Source: Lactarius indigo
Taxonomy: Eukaryota > Basidiomycota > Agaricomycetes > Russulales > Russulaceae
Reading direction: 5' to 3'
Assembly (NCBI GenBank): GCA_025766275.1
Contig: JAFKAC010000018.1
Location: 868,001-932,000 of the forward strand
DNA length: 64,000 bases
Below are positions 11,991 to 21,811 of the stretch, one piece after another; the stretch's first letter is position 1; every line of letters begins with the position of its first letter. A model generated the notes under the pieces. It worked only from the letters and a program-made list of their open reading frames with translations. It was not told the DNA's origin and made no database searches. A program made the translations under genes and the position numbers.

Positions 11991-12001
11991 AGACTCGACT
12001 T
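11991..12001 (-). promoter_or_regulatory. Primer-binding site of element H (self-priming type)
   Basis: The minus strand reads AAGTCGAGTCT two bases after the LTR end. It is the exact complement of AGACTCGACTT in the LTR (12244-12234), a different 11-mer from alpha/beta but in the same arrangement. Confidence 0.8.
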
Positions 12002-12003
12002 AA

Positions 12004-12691
12004 TGTAACGTTACAGTAGGAACGTTCAGCTCGGCATGAGCAAGTCTGGTCTTTCTATGTCAATGAGTGAGGATTCAGCCGATAGTGGCAAGGTTTAAGT
12101 GGTTAACAAGGATCTTAGAGTATGACACAATACTCAAGATGTGAGTGGAGTTCAGGGGGTTCAAGAGGTTTGACGGTTCAGCAGAGAGTTACCCCAAGGG
12201 AATGGGAAAACAATGTATACTGTGATGGTAAAGAAGTCGAGTCTAAGGATACAAGCTACTTAGGGCCACGACTTATATAGAAAAAGGTTTGTTTGTGCGG
12301 AACAAACAAATGGCGCAATCCGCAGCAGGTGTGGGAAACAACACAGCAATCTGCAGCAGGCACGGGAAAAAGAAGAAGATGTGCACAGCTCTCCGCAGTG
12401 AGTGTGAGAAGAAACAAGGATATAAAAGGCAAGTGAGACATGTCTCAAAGTTAAAAATAGAAATGAGACACCTGCCATAAAAGGGTGCATTTAGCCCAAG
12501 TATAGTAGTAATAAAGACTTATAAGGACAATGAGTGTCTCATTGTCTCACTTTGCACTAGGAGAGAATCTTAAGGCTCCTAGTGCGCAGCAAGTCCGAAA
12601 AAGGGAAAGCCAAGAAAGGAAAGACTTTCCCGCGAATGCAAGTGTAAGTAAGAAACTAAGGTAAAGCCAAAAGCAAGTCCAGTCCATAACA
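12004..12691 (-). repeat. 5' LTR of element H with promoter
   Basis: 688 bp, minus strand, ends TGTTATGG and CGTTACA. A TATATAA box (minus strand, 12279-12273) is followed about 35 nt later by AGACTCGACTT at 12244, the predicted RNA start. Confidence 0.85.
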
Positions 12692-12700
12692 GTATCTGCC

Positions 12701-12892
12701 ATGGCATCGATCACCCCCAAGGGCTCTGCCCCTTCCCCACCATTGAAGGGTGGAATGGCCCCAAGAGACACCACGAACAGAACGGAGCCCAAGGAAGAGG
12801 AATTAGAACCAGGGGCCAAAATGGCCACCTCACCAGACCTTAGTTACACACAAATTAGAGACCATTCCACTCCACCACGTAGTGACACGTAG
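12701..12892 (+). CDS. Short Pro/Glu-rich ORF upstream of the LINE ORF2
   Basis: 63 codons from ATG to TAG, rich in Pro, Ser, Thr and Lys/Glu, ending about 100 bp before the LINE endonuclease ORF. It could be the tail or a remnant of LINE ORF1, or chance. No family is recognised. Confidence 0.2.
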   Translation: MASITPKGSAPSPPLKGGMAPRDTTNRTEPKEEELEPGAKMATSPDLSYTQIRDHSTPPRSDT

Positions 12893-12989
12893 ACACAACC
12901 ACCTGTCCCCCTACAACTAAGAGTAGATACGGCAAGGGACTGCTGCTTAAATAGCAAAGAATTTTATTGTTTCTTTCTCCCACATCGAA

Positions 12990-13711
12990 ATGCCCCCCCA
13001 CTCTATCGCCCCCTCTCGCCTGCTGTCCACCACCGACCTACCACCAGATAGGCCGGTACAAAATCCGACTGGGAGACATACGAGCACCCACCTGCGCTAC
13101 CCCACTGAAAATGACCTGACTATATCCCACACCACACATAACGTGCTTAAACGCAAAGCAAACATTAATATAGCCTCCCTAAACCTTAATGGTTTTGCCG
13201 CACCATCAAGCAACATGAGCGGCATAGAAAAGTGGTCTATGATTAACAAAACACTTAATACATATAATATAGCCATCCTTGCGGTACAAGAAACCCATAT
13301 GGACTTTGAGCTCCTTCAAAATGTCCGAAACTGTTTTGGACGCAAAATGGACATCCTAATGTCCCCCCACCCTGAAACCCCCCATGTGTCTGCAGGTGTC
13401 GCCTTCGTCATTAATAAAACCCTGATCAATCCAAGAAAATGTACTGTGAGTGAACTGATTGAAGGACACGCACTAGCCCTCAAAATTGACTGGCTGGAAT
13501 CTGAGACAACTACCTTGATCAACATTTACGCCCCAAATAGTAAAGCAGAACACCCTACCTTCTGGGAACAAGTAAACCTACTGAGCCAGGACCATGGCGT
13601 TGGACCCCCTACCTTCCTACTTGGTGACTTCAACCTAGTAGAAGACCCTATAGACCGAGCCCCAGCCCACCAAGATGACGCCACCGCAGTCGAAGCACTA
13701 AGGGACCTCTG
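12990..13711 (+). pseudogene. LINE ORF2 N-terminus: AP-endonuclease domain, truncated
   Basis: The endonuclease that would nick target DNA for target-primed reverse transcription. From the ATG at 12990 the frame shows the exonuclease/endonuclease/phosphatase fold motifs in order: NIASLNLNGF (~res 54), VQETHMDFE (~95), GVAFVINK (~135), NIYAPNSKA (~170) and LLGDFNLVEDPIDRAPA (~207). The catalytic E of QETH and the D/N of GDFN are present. The frame is open up to the C1 LTR at 13712, which cuts it after EALRDLC. Reverse transcriptase is lost or lies elsewhere. Confidence 0.82.
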
Positions 13712-14155
13712 TGTTACGGTTTCGTCATGGACCCTTACTGTACCAGTTATGGCTATGGCAGTAAGGTAGAATTAGTCATGGACTCGGAGTTACGCTAGGA
13801 GTTAGGAGTTGAAGGATGACTCAATCCAAATACTAGTAGTAGTAGTATTAGGATTGCAGTACTTACGCGATACGTCGGACGCTACATTACTGTGACTCAT
13901 AGCAGCGCTTGAAAGCCTGCTCTTCTTGTATTTAAGGTAGCTGCGGAAGACCAAGATACGCCATCTTGGTCTTCTTCAATTGTCACTCTTCCACTCTCGT
14001 ATCTAAGTCTCTCCTCTGTCCCACTTGGGGATTACGCTAGTGTCTTCGAACATCTAGCAGTAGCCTGCATGCCATACGTCGTCAGACGTGCCTAGCTAAG
14101 TTGCAGTCGCCAACATTCCGAGCTCAAGTCGAGCTAACGTCGTGACAGCGTTACA
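13712..14155 (+). repeat. 5' LTR of C1
   Basis: 444 bp, TGTTACGG to GCGTTACA. TATTTAA at 13929-13935 precedes the predicted RNA start ATCTTGGTCTT at 13963 by 34 nt. It differs from the 3' LTR (37099-37542) at roughly a dozen sites, all transitions by eye and mostly at CpG. Confidence 0.9.
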
Positions 14156-14157
14156 TT

Positions 14158-14168
14158 AAGACCAAGAT
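14158..14168 (+). promoter_or_regulatory. Primer-binding site of C1 (self-priming type)
   Basis: AAGACCAAGAT two bases after the LTR, the exact complement of ATCTTGGTCTT at 13963-13973. Confidence 0.8.
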
Positions 14169-14176
14169 TACTCATT

Positions 14177-16168
14177 GTGGCAACTGTTAATACCTGTGAT
14201 CAGTGGACGAATTTCCGTCCATATTATTTGGAGTGAAGAGGAGATCGCAACGTACCAACTCGATTCCTAGGAGCAGCCCAGTGGAGAGACCGAGGAGACG
14301 AAACTGGATATTTTGTGGAGTTCAACGGACCCACGAGGTTCAGACCCGTTGAGTTCAATTTCGACCATTTGTGTTGGGTAGAAATTACGTGGAACCCCAT
14401 AGACCACCGCTGGGACGTTGTCAGACCAGCTGGGAGACAGTATCAGTGCGACATCGACGCACGAGAGCTCAACTCACGAGCCGATTGGGGGCCGATTGAC
14501 GGCCAACTATGAGAACACTCTACTGGAGAAGCGGTGAGTGAAGAAACCGAAGAGGAAGAACAAAGTGAGGAAAACCGACCGGCAAGCGTTGGACCGATCG
14601 AACAATACACCATTCAGCGAGCTGAGTCTCTGCACATCTCGGAACAACCAGAGGTCATTCACGTGCAATCACCCACAGCAGAAATGGCTACTACTACAAT
14701 GACAGCGGAAGAAATCATGACCGTGAGGGAACAAGCGGCGCGAGAAGCGGCCGAAGCAATCAGACAAGAATCCCAACAACACCTTATGCCCATTAACCCC
14801 GAAACAGGGCATCGCATGACTGCAGACGACGCAGCAATTTTCCAGGCTATTGGACCTGATCAAGGTGATCCCCCTTCAGGAGATGGACCAAGACGAGGAC
14901 TGCCACTCGACCCTCCACCAGGATGGGGAGGACCGCCAGGAGGAGACTTTCCTCACCGACCAAGAGGGGGAGGAGATCCGCCAGACCTCCCTAACAACCT
15001 GCCAGAAGGAGGACCCCCGGGAGAAGGCGGTGGAGGAGGTCCGCCTGGAGGCAGCGGAGGAGGACATGGGCACGAGAAACTAACAGGTGAACCCCCCACA
15101 ATCTTTGACGGAGATCGCACTAAGGTGGACTTGTTCCTCACACAATGGCACATATATTGGGGGATGAACCTTGACACCCCTGTCATGTGCAATGACTACC
15201 AGCGAAGTCTCCTGTTCCTATCCTACATCAAAGGAGTGTCAGTTAGCGAATGGGTACTCTCGTACCTCAAATGGCTCAACCGGCAAATACAATGAGGGAT
15301 AGACCAACATACGAGGGATTTATGGAACACGGTGGCAGAAGGTTTTAACCAAAGGTTCGTCAATACCCTCGAACGAGAACAGGCTCAAGCGCTTCTAAGG
15401 AAGGGACTCAAAATGGTCGACGGAGACATCAACAAATATGTCAACGAGTTCGAAGAAGCCGCTAGAAAGGCAGGGTATCGCCTCAATGACCCCCAGACCA
15501 TCGACCTGTTCACCAAGGGGTTACCCAAAAAATTATACGAAAAGACCTACAACTTGGACGAACCAGAAACATTCGACAAGTGGAAACGAGCAACGCTTCG
15601 CCACCAACGCAATTACATCCACATTCGAGCAAGGGTGGATGAATACAAGGACAACAAGCCGAAGAAGACAGGCAACGCCGGATGGACAGTCCCTCAAAAC
15701 CTCGCAAATCCCTGGGCGATGGACACGTCCACTGATCGAGCCAAGGCTAGATTAGCAGGATCAGAAGAAATCGATTATAGCAAACTGCCATACACAGGCC
15801 TACCCCCTTTCCCACCAAGAGGAGGACCAGGAGCGAGGGGGCAGGGGAGAGGAGGATCTCAGCGAGACCTGAGGACGGTGTTGTGTTATAATTGCAACGC
15901 ACCAGGCCATCTCTCATGAAATTGTCCCCACCCCAGGCAACCACGGCAGTGGCAACCACAATACCCGGGACCTTCCGCAGCCCAGAATACCAAAACCGAC
16001 TATTACACGCAAGAAACACCACCGGCCCAAATACAGGCCGCCTCGACAAGCAAAACCGCCAAAGAACGGGCCAAGGAGTGGCTCACAGGAGTGGCCAACG
16101 CCCCTGATGAAGTAAAGGACCTGATACTACAGGACCTGTGGGGGAAGGAGGGTTTTCAGAACGCCTGA
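14177..16168 (+). pseudogene. gag: Gag of C1, four in-frame TGA stops
   Basis: Co-linear with C2 Gag: conserved N-domain (VEFNFDHLCWVEITWNPIDH), acidic linker, Pro/Gly-rich stretch, retrotransposon-gag core (SYIKGVSVSEWVLSYLKWLN; INKYVNEFEEAARKAGYRLN) and nucleocapsid knuckle CYNCNAPGHLS followed by a stop in place of Arg. TGA codons occur at about 14234, 14510, 15295 and 15917, each where an Arg CGA is expected. It opens with GTG at 14177 (context ATTGTGG), 8 nt after the primer-binding site; no ATG occurs in the first ~170 codons. It ends GKEGFQNA, with GGGTTTT at 16150-16156 as the frameshift site. Confidence 0.9.
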
Positions 16169-19100
16169 ACCCATCGGCCTGGGTGAGGGCTCTAAATTGT
16201 AATTCTGTAATCATGACACGCTTTCGTTCTCTTCGAATTCCAGTCTCAATTCACACGAATTACTGAATGGCCGACATAAGAACACTGGTGGACTCAGGAG
16301 CCACCAACAATTTCATACACCCAAACTTTGTGAGAAAAATGGGAATCGGAGTCCAGCCGATGACCCAACCCCGGAAAATCTGGAATATTGACAACACAGA
16401 AAATAAAGCTGGGTCCATCACTCATTTTACCGATCTCGATGTATACGCCAAAGGGTATCATAGGACCATGCGATTCCTGATAATGGACCTTGGAACAGAA
16501 GACGTTGTGCTGGGATATCCGTGGTTGGCCACCTATGAGCTGACCATTAACTGGTGAGACGCGGTCATACATGAGGAAGTCATGCCTGTGGTGATCAGTA
16601 TGCAGGACAGTCTACAACATTGCACCGTCATTGCAGCCACCCTTACTGACGACCAAAAAGAGGAAATAGTAGCTGACCTAGACGAGGAAGATGTATATCT
16701 GCATGCCACCATGTCTACCGAATTGGCAATTCAGGCCAAAAAGGAGGAGCTGCCTGTAGAATTACCAGCAGTCTACCAAGTGTTTCAAAGGCTTTTTAGC
16801 GAAGAGGCATCCCAACGCTTCCCTCCTGCCAGACCATGGGATCATGCCATTGACTTCAAACCAAATACCCCGTCCGTGATAGACTGCAAGATCTACCCCT
16901 TGACGCAGGACGAAGAGGGCAAGCTCAAAGAATTTTTGGACGAAAAGCTCAAGCAAGGATACTTACACCCTTCCATCTCCCCGTACGCTTCATCATTTTT
17001 CTTTGTTAAAAAGAAGGACGGAAAGCTACATCCGGTACAGGATTACCAGGTAATCAACTCCCATACCATACGCAACCAATACCCCCTTCCCCTTATCCAG
17101 GACCTCATTTATGACCTCAGCAACGCACACATCTACACCAAACTCGACATCCGTTGGGGGTACAACAACATTCGCATTTGGGAGGGGGATCAAGAAAAAG
17201 CGGCCTTCAAGACCAAATTCGGCCTCTTCGAGCCAACGGTCATGTTCTTCAGCCTTACAAACTCGCCCGTGACCTTCCAAACGATGATGAACCACATCTA
17301 TCGGGATATGATTGCCAAGCACGAACTTCGCGGTATGGTAATAAGGGTCTACATGGACGACATCGGGATCGCGACGCACGTAGGCCACGGCTCTGAGGAC
17401 CATATCGCAGCCATCACGGATGTACTTCGCGTCGCTCAGGAGCATGACCTATATTTCAAGCTCAACAAATGCCTTTTCCACCAACCTCGGATGGATTACC
17501 TGGGGGTAATCCTTGAAAAGGGGGTAACTCGCATGGACCCGGTAAAAGTTCGCAGTATCAGGGACTGGCCGACGCCAACAAAAGTCAGGGACGTACGCTC
17601 TTTCCTAGGCTTTTGCAACTTTTACCGCTTATTCATCCGAGGTTTCGCAACACACACCCGCCCACTGAACCGGCTCACGAGAAAAGACACTGAATGGAGA
17701 TGGACAGAAGAGGAAGATCGTGCGTTCAAGACGCTCAAGTGCCTCGTCACAGAGGAACCGGTGCTGGCACACCCTAACTTACAAGACCAATTCGAACTGG
17801 AAGTCGATGCCTCCGGATTTGCGGTGGGTGCAGTCCTCCTACAAAAGAAACATGATGGGCGCAAGCACCCAATAGGATACTATTCTGCAACGCTGAGCGA
17901 AGCAGAACGCAATTATGACATTTATGACCTGGAACTCCTCGCAATTGTGAAAGCCCTCCGACACTGGTGACCCTTACTTGTGGGCTCCCCACACAAGATC
18001 AGAATATTTTCAGATCACCTGAACTTGCAGTACTGGAAGGCACCACAAAAGATCAGTCGAAGGGTTGCCCGGGAAGTACTGGAGTTGATGGAGTACAATT
18101 TCGAGATCCATCATATCAAGGGAAAGAACAACGGCAGGGCAGACGCATTATCAAGACGACCGGACTACGATCAGGGGGAGGAAGATAACCAAGGTGTGGT
18201 CGTCCTACCTCCGGAAGTGTTTGTGCGAGTCACTAATGTTGCGCGCACAATGGAAATACATCCCATGATGCAACAACCGAGACGACGACAAGACCCTGCT
18301 ATAATCAAGGCCTGGGTCGACGCCCATCACCTTAAACAAATAGACAGAGAATGGTACAAGGACGGACAGTTGGTAATTACCAGACCTATGGCAACGTACC
18401 GGGCCATCATACAGGATCACCACAACCCGCCAGTACACGGACATCCAGGGATAAGCCGAACACAATGAATTGTAGAGCGACACCATTGGTGGCCGTGTAT
18501 TCATCGGGATGTGTATGAGTACGTCATGGGGTGTGTGGAATGCCAATGGAACAAGGTCAACACCAGGCCAACCCGCGCACCACTACATCCAATCACGACT
18601 GTAACGGATGCCCCTCCCTTCCACACCATTGCCTTGGACTTTATCACCAAATTACCAACCTCACAGTCATATGACAGCATCCTGACCATTACAGACCACA
18701 ACTGTAGCAAGGCATCTATATTCGTCCCATGTAACGAGGAGATCACGGCAGAAGAAACCGCTGTTTTGTACGTAAACCATGTATTCAGACAGTTCGGACT
18801 ACCGCGTAAAATTATCAGCGACCGTGACCCCCGATTCACCTCCAAGTTCACGAGGGAGGTGTGTTGCATACTGGGGATCCAACAGAACATTTCAACAGCC
18901 TACCACCCACGAATGGACGGGCAATCCAAACGGACCAATCAGTGGCTCAAGCAATACCTGCAGTTCTGGGCCAACGAGCGCCAAGATAACTGGGCGGCAT
19001 ACCTCCCTGTAGCGGAATTCACGCACAATAACTGGCCCCACGAACATACCAAGCAATCGCCATTCATGCTTCTAATGGGATACGACCCGACAGCTGATTG

Positions 19101-19642
19101 GACGGATAAGCCGTCTCCAATTCCAAATGTGATCACCAGACTAACGCAACTAAAGGAAGCGCGCCAGCTCGCCCAAAGTCTTATCAAACAGGCGCAAGAC
19201 AGTTGGATCAAGCACAGAGATACCCCGCGCTATCAAGTCAATGATCAGGTATGGCTAGAGGGGAAGCATCTACGAACCAATCAGCCCACGGCAAAACTGG
19301 CAGCGCGATGCCATGGACCGTTTAGGGTAGTCCAGGTGATGTCCCCTTACAATTATCGTCTTGAACTTCCCACGCAGTGGAGCATCCATCCAGTGTTCCA
19401 CATCAATCTTCTCACGCCGTATAAAAGTACTGCCTTTCATGGCAAAAATTTTCCACATCCCCCACCGGATCTCATAGAGGGTGAGGAAGAATACGAAGTT
19501 GAGGCCATCCTAGACTCTCGGCATTTCGGCAGAAGAAGGAAGCTGCAATATCTCATCAAATGGAAGGGGTACCCGGACTCGGAGAACCAGTGGGTTGATA
19601 AGGATGACGTATTCGCCCCAGAAGCAATAAAGGAGTACCAAG
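16138..19642 (+). pseudogene. pol: Pol of C1, first part (PR to chromodomain), broken
   Basis: Homologous to C2 Pol. Protease TLVDSGATNNF (~16285), RT ([10 protein letters not shown] ~17140; VYMDDIGIAT ~17350), RNase H (LEVDASGFAVGAVLL ~17800; GRADALSRRPDYD ~18140), integrase (ECQWNKVNT ~18540; LDFITKLP ~18635; SDRDPRF ~18820; DGQSKRTNQWLKQ ~18915, where S-E of the catalytic DGQSERT has become S-K) and chromodomain (LQYLIKWKGYPDSENQW ~19545). TGA stops at about 16264, 16555, 17970 and 18466. It is cut by solo LTR J after EAIKEYQ. Confidence 0.9.
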
Positions 19643-20446
19643 TGTTACGTTCCTACAAACGTATTGTCCGACTTGGACGAGAAACGGGTGTTGGCATGTG
19701 ACTACTACTTGTTGGACGAGTCGAACTGCTAAAGCGCCCCTTTAGTAGTCAAGACAAGGTAACCTCCTGATGAGATAATCAGGGAATAAAAGAGAGTTGA
19801 ACAGCCGTCAACCAAAGGAGAGATGGGAGGCAAGCGATAAGTCACAAAGGAAGGAAAAGCCTGAAGTCCTATTGAACGGTAGGAGTGATACAAGAACTCA
19901 AGCTGGGGAATGCTCCATCCCAGCGTACTACCTATATACTAGTACATGGTAAAGTTTGGAGTCAGATACAAATACAGAAACCCTAGTATCGTAGCGAGTC
20001 ATACCGAGTCATAGATAAGTACAACCAATGGCATAAGGCCCTCAGTATCAGCTCAGTCAGCACAGATGTATCAACCAATCAGAACGTACACAGATATCAG
20101 CAGGTAGGCACGTAGGCCCGTAATGTCTGTACAAGGGAACCCAATAACCTCTAAGCTTGATAAGGCAAGCGGACCGTAACACTGGTTCGGCGTGATGTTT
20201 GTATTACGCAAACATCACACTGAAACGTTGTCACGTGAGTATGTTAGTCACGTGACCACCAACCGTCCACACCGCGTATACGCAGCTCGGGCATACTCCT
20301 CTTGATGTTGTAGCTGCATAAGCAGCCCTTCATCTTCGTCCTCTTCTTCAGGAGAGTTGGCATGCGACCGGCCAGACTCACGATACTCCCACTGAGGTCC
20401 AACACGTGATGCTGGTAAGTCACGTGGTCGAGGCGCGTTCGTTACA
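19643..20446 (-). repeat. Solo LTR J (804 bp) in C1 pol
   Basis: An insertion flanked by exact CCAAG duplications (19638-19642 and 20447-20451). On the minus strand it begins TGTAACG and ends CGTAACA. The minus strand shows TATATAGG followed 34 nt later by AGCTTGAGTTC (19904-19894), matching the promoter layout of the other families. The first ~265 bp of U3 (20446-20182) hold several CACGTG motifs. An internal terminus-like CGTAACA at 20175-20181 leaves open that two related LTRs are fused. Removal restores pol (EYQ joined to VGQTAVRRLK). Confidence 0.75.
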
Positions 20447-21522
20447 CCAAGTGGGCCAAACAGCCGTACGACGTCTTAAAAGCCAGCCTGAGGGCAACCA
20501 GGGAGAGTATCACTCCTACATCCAATCCTCCTGCACTTCTATGCCCACTTCTCCTCTCAGACATGTCACCACGGCGATCCTCCTCGACCAAGTCACACAA
20601 GACGCCGCCAACCTCATTGAAGACGATGAAGAAACCGTGGTTCAACAGGTCCAGCTCACTCCGTACACACCTGCAGACATGTGAACGGGGCATATCACCG
20701 CTCAAGAATGGGCTAATGTCCTACAGAGGTTCCCCGACCCGACTCGCCAGCCCGACGACGAGCAGCAGCATGCCGTCCCTCACATCTTCCGAGACGACAA
20801 CGGCAATTGAGAACCCATTGCTGTCATTCCCCCAGGTGACGACCTCATCAGCACGCGGGGAATTCTCCCTGCCGACCGCCCCCTTGAAGACCCAACTGGA
20901 GTTAGAAGCAGCGGAGGATTGGCGGAGAGTGGCGAAGGAGTGGGCCGATGAACAACTGCGCTTAGCGCAGAGGAGGTTGAGCGAGTTGCGGCAGTGCAGG
21001 CAGCGCTCCCTAACAACGAGGCTCATGCTGACGACGAAGATTACTACCTGGTCAGACACCCCCTCCTTCAAACGCACAGCCACCCTACTAATCCCCGAAT
21101 CACCCCATGGCTCGTTCACACCAATGGAACTGCCATGTCTTGAGGACGTGTGCGACTGCCTGGCGTTGCACTTCACACCCCCATCACGCACAACGACGAC
21201 CCCGTGCAGGTCCTTGCGCCTGAAGGGTTCAGGGCGAATCGACAGCCCCATTACATTCACTTCCCAATCACCGGACCCAATGGCGTAGAGAGGAACGCCA
21301 GTCATGTGCAGATTGTTGGAGGTGCGAATCCCTTTGTGCTGGGGCTCATCCTCGGCTCTCCCCATCTTTACGGTAAACCCCTCTACGCCTTCCCGATGCT
21401 ATCGGCTGCAGGACGCACCTTCATTGTCCACGAGGACCTAGTCATCCTCGCCTCCGACAAGATTATGGACCGCGCACTGAACCGCATTGGGGACGAGTCT
21501 CTGACTGCGGAAGTGACACGCT
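20447..21522 (+). pseudogene. pol: Pol of C1, second part (C-terminal extension), broken
   Basis: Continues the Pol frame after solo LTR J: TAVRRLKSQ, MPTSPLRHV, acidic and Pro/Gly-rich linker, then the conserved block with LVRHPLLQT, APEGFRANRQPHYIHFP and GSPHLYGKPLYA, and RALNRIGDESLTAEVTR before the KDZ transposon. Four TGA codons (about 20682, 20809, 20947 and 21140) interrupt Pol; each is silent in the overlapping +1 ORF. Confidence 0.85.
20563..21288 (+). CDS. ORFx of C1: overlapping +1-frame ORF in the pol tail
   Basis: 241 codons from ATG to TAG, wholly inside the pol 3' region in the +1 frame. The product starts MSPRRSSSTKSHKTPP, is Ser/Thr/Pro-rich, then has a charged helix (WRRVAKEWADEQLRLAQRRL) and ends LRLKGSGRIDSPITF. 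Corresponding ORFs, with the same start and the same helix, are open in C2, E, B, D and F. Here the Pol frame has four stops in this interval and ORFx none. Whether it is translated is unknown; see findings. Confidence 0.5.
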   Translation: MSPRRSSSTKSHKTPPTSLKTMKKPWFNRSSSLRTHLQTCERGISPLKNGLMSYRGSPTRLASPTTSSSMPSLTSSETTTAIENPLLSFPQVTTSSARGEFSLPTAPLKTQLELEAAEDWRRVAKEWADEQLRLAQRRLSELRQCRQRSLTTRLMLTTKITTWSDTPSFKRTATLLIPESPHGSFTPMELPCLEDVCDCLALHFTPPSRTTTTPCRSLRLKGSGRIDSPITFTSQSPDPMA

Positions 21523-21527
21523 CAGCC

Positions 21528-21811
21528 AATGATCTGCCATGACTTTCATAACTCATGGGCCATCCGACGGGAAGAACCCCTCATAACTCATGGGCCAACC
21601 GACGTCGGCCGACACACGAAATTCTTCCGGAATTCATGGGCCACCCGACGTCGGTTCCGATGTAGGAATTGCTAAAGGAAGTAGCAATATTTCCTTCCAT
21701 AATGGAAGAATCAGATTTCCGGGTCATTTCCCGAAACAGAAGAATAAACACTCATTCATTTCCTGAAATGGAGGGATCATGACCCATGTTACTTCCTGAA
21801 ATGGGGGTACC
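21528..21811 (+). repeat. Left terminal inverted repeat of the KDZ transposon
   Basis: Starts AATGATCTGCCAT and pairs with the reverse complement of 36597-36880 over ~284 bp. It contains repeated CTCATGGGCC and CCGACGTCGG motifs. Confidence 0.9.

Larger units (their letters stand above)
4369..12691 (-). mobile_element. Ty3/gypsy element H (chromodomain type), decayed
   Basis: Minus-strand element: 5' LTR (12004-12691), primer-binding site, gag, pol with chromodomain and cysteine-rich tail, polypurine tract, then the U3-R part of the 3' LTR (4369-4893), where G is inserted. It differs in LTR and in primer-binding sequence from alpha and beta. Several TGA stops and at least one frameshift (about 9050) mark it as dead. 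The flank beyond the 5' LTR is GTATC, in a LINE-associated sequence; the other flank is off the window. Confidence 0.88.
12692..13711 (+). mobile_element. LINE (non-LTR retrotransposon) fragment
   Basis: A plus-strand piece holding the start of an ORF2-like protein with an AP-endonuclease domain. It is bounded left by the H 5' LTR and right by the C1 5' LTR. Reverse transcriptase and the 3' end are absent from the window. Confidence 0.75.

Noticed and set aside
12692..13711. LINE-encoded reverse transcriptase
   Set aside because: Only the endonuclease part precedes the C1 LTR; no RT motif of LINE type is seen elsewhere in the window.
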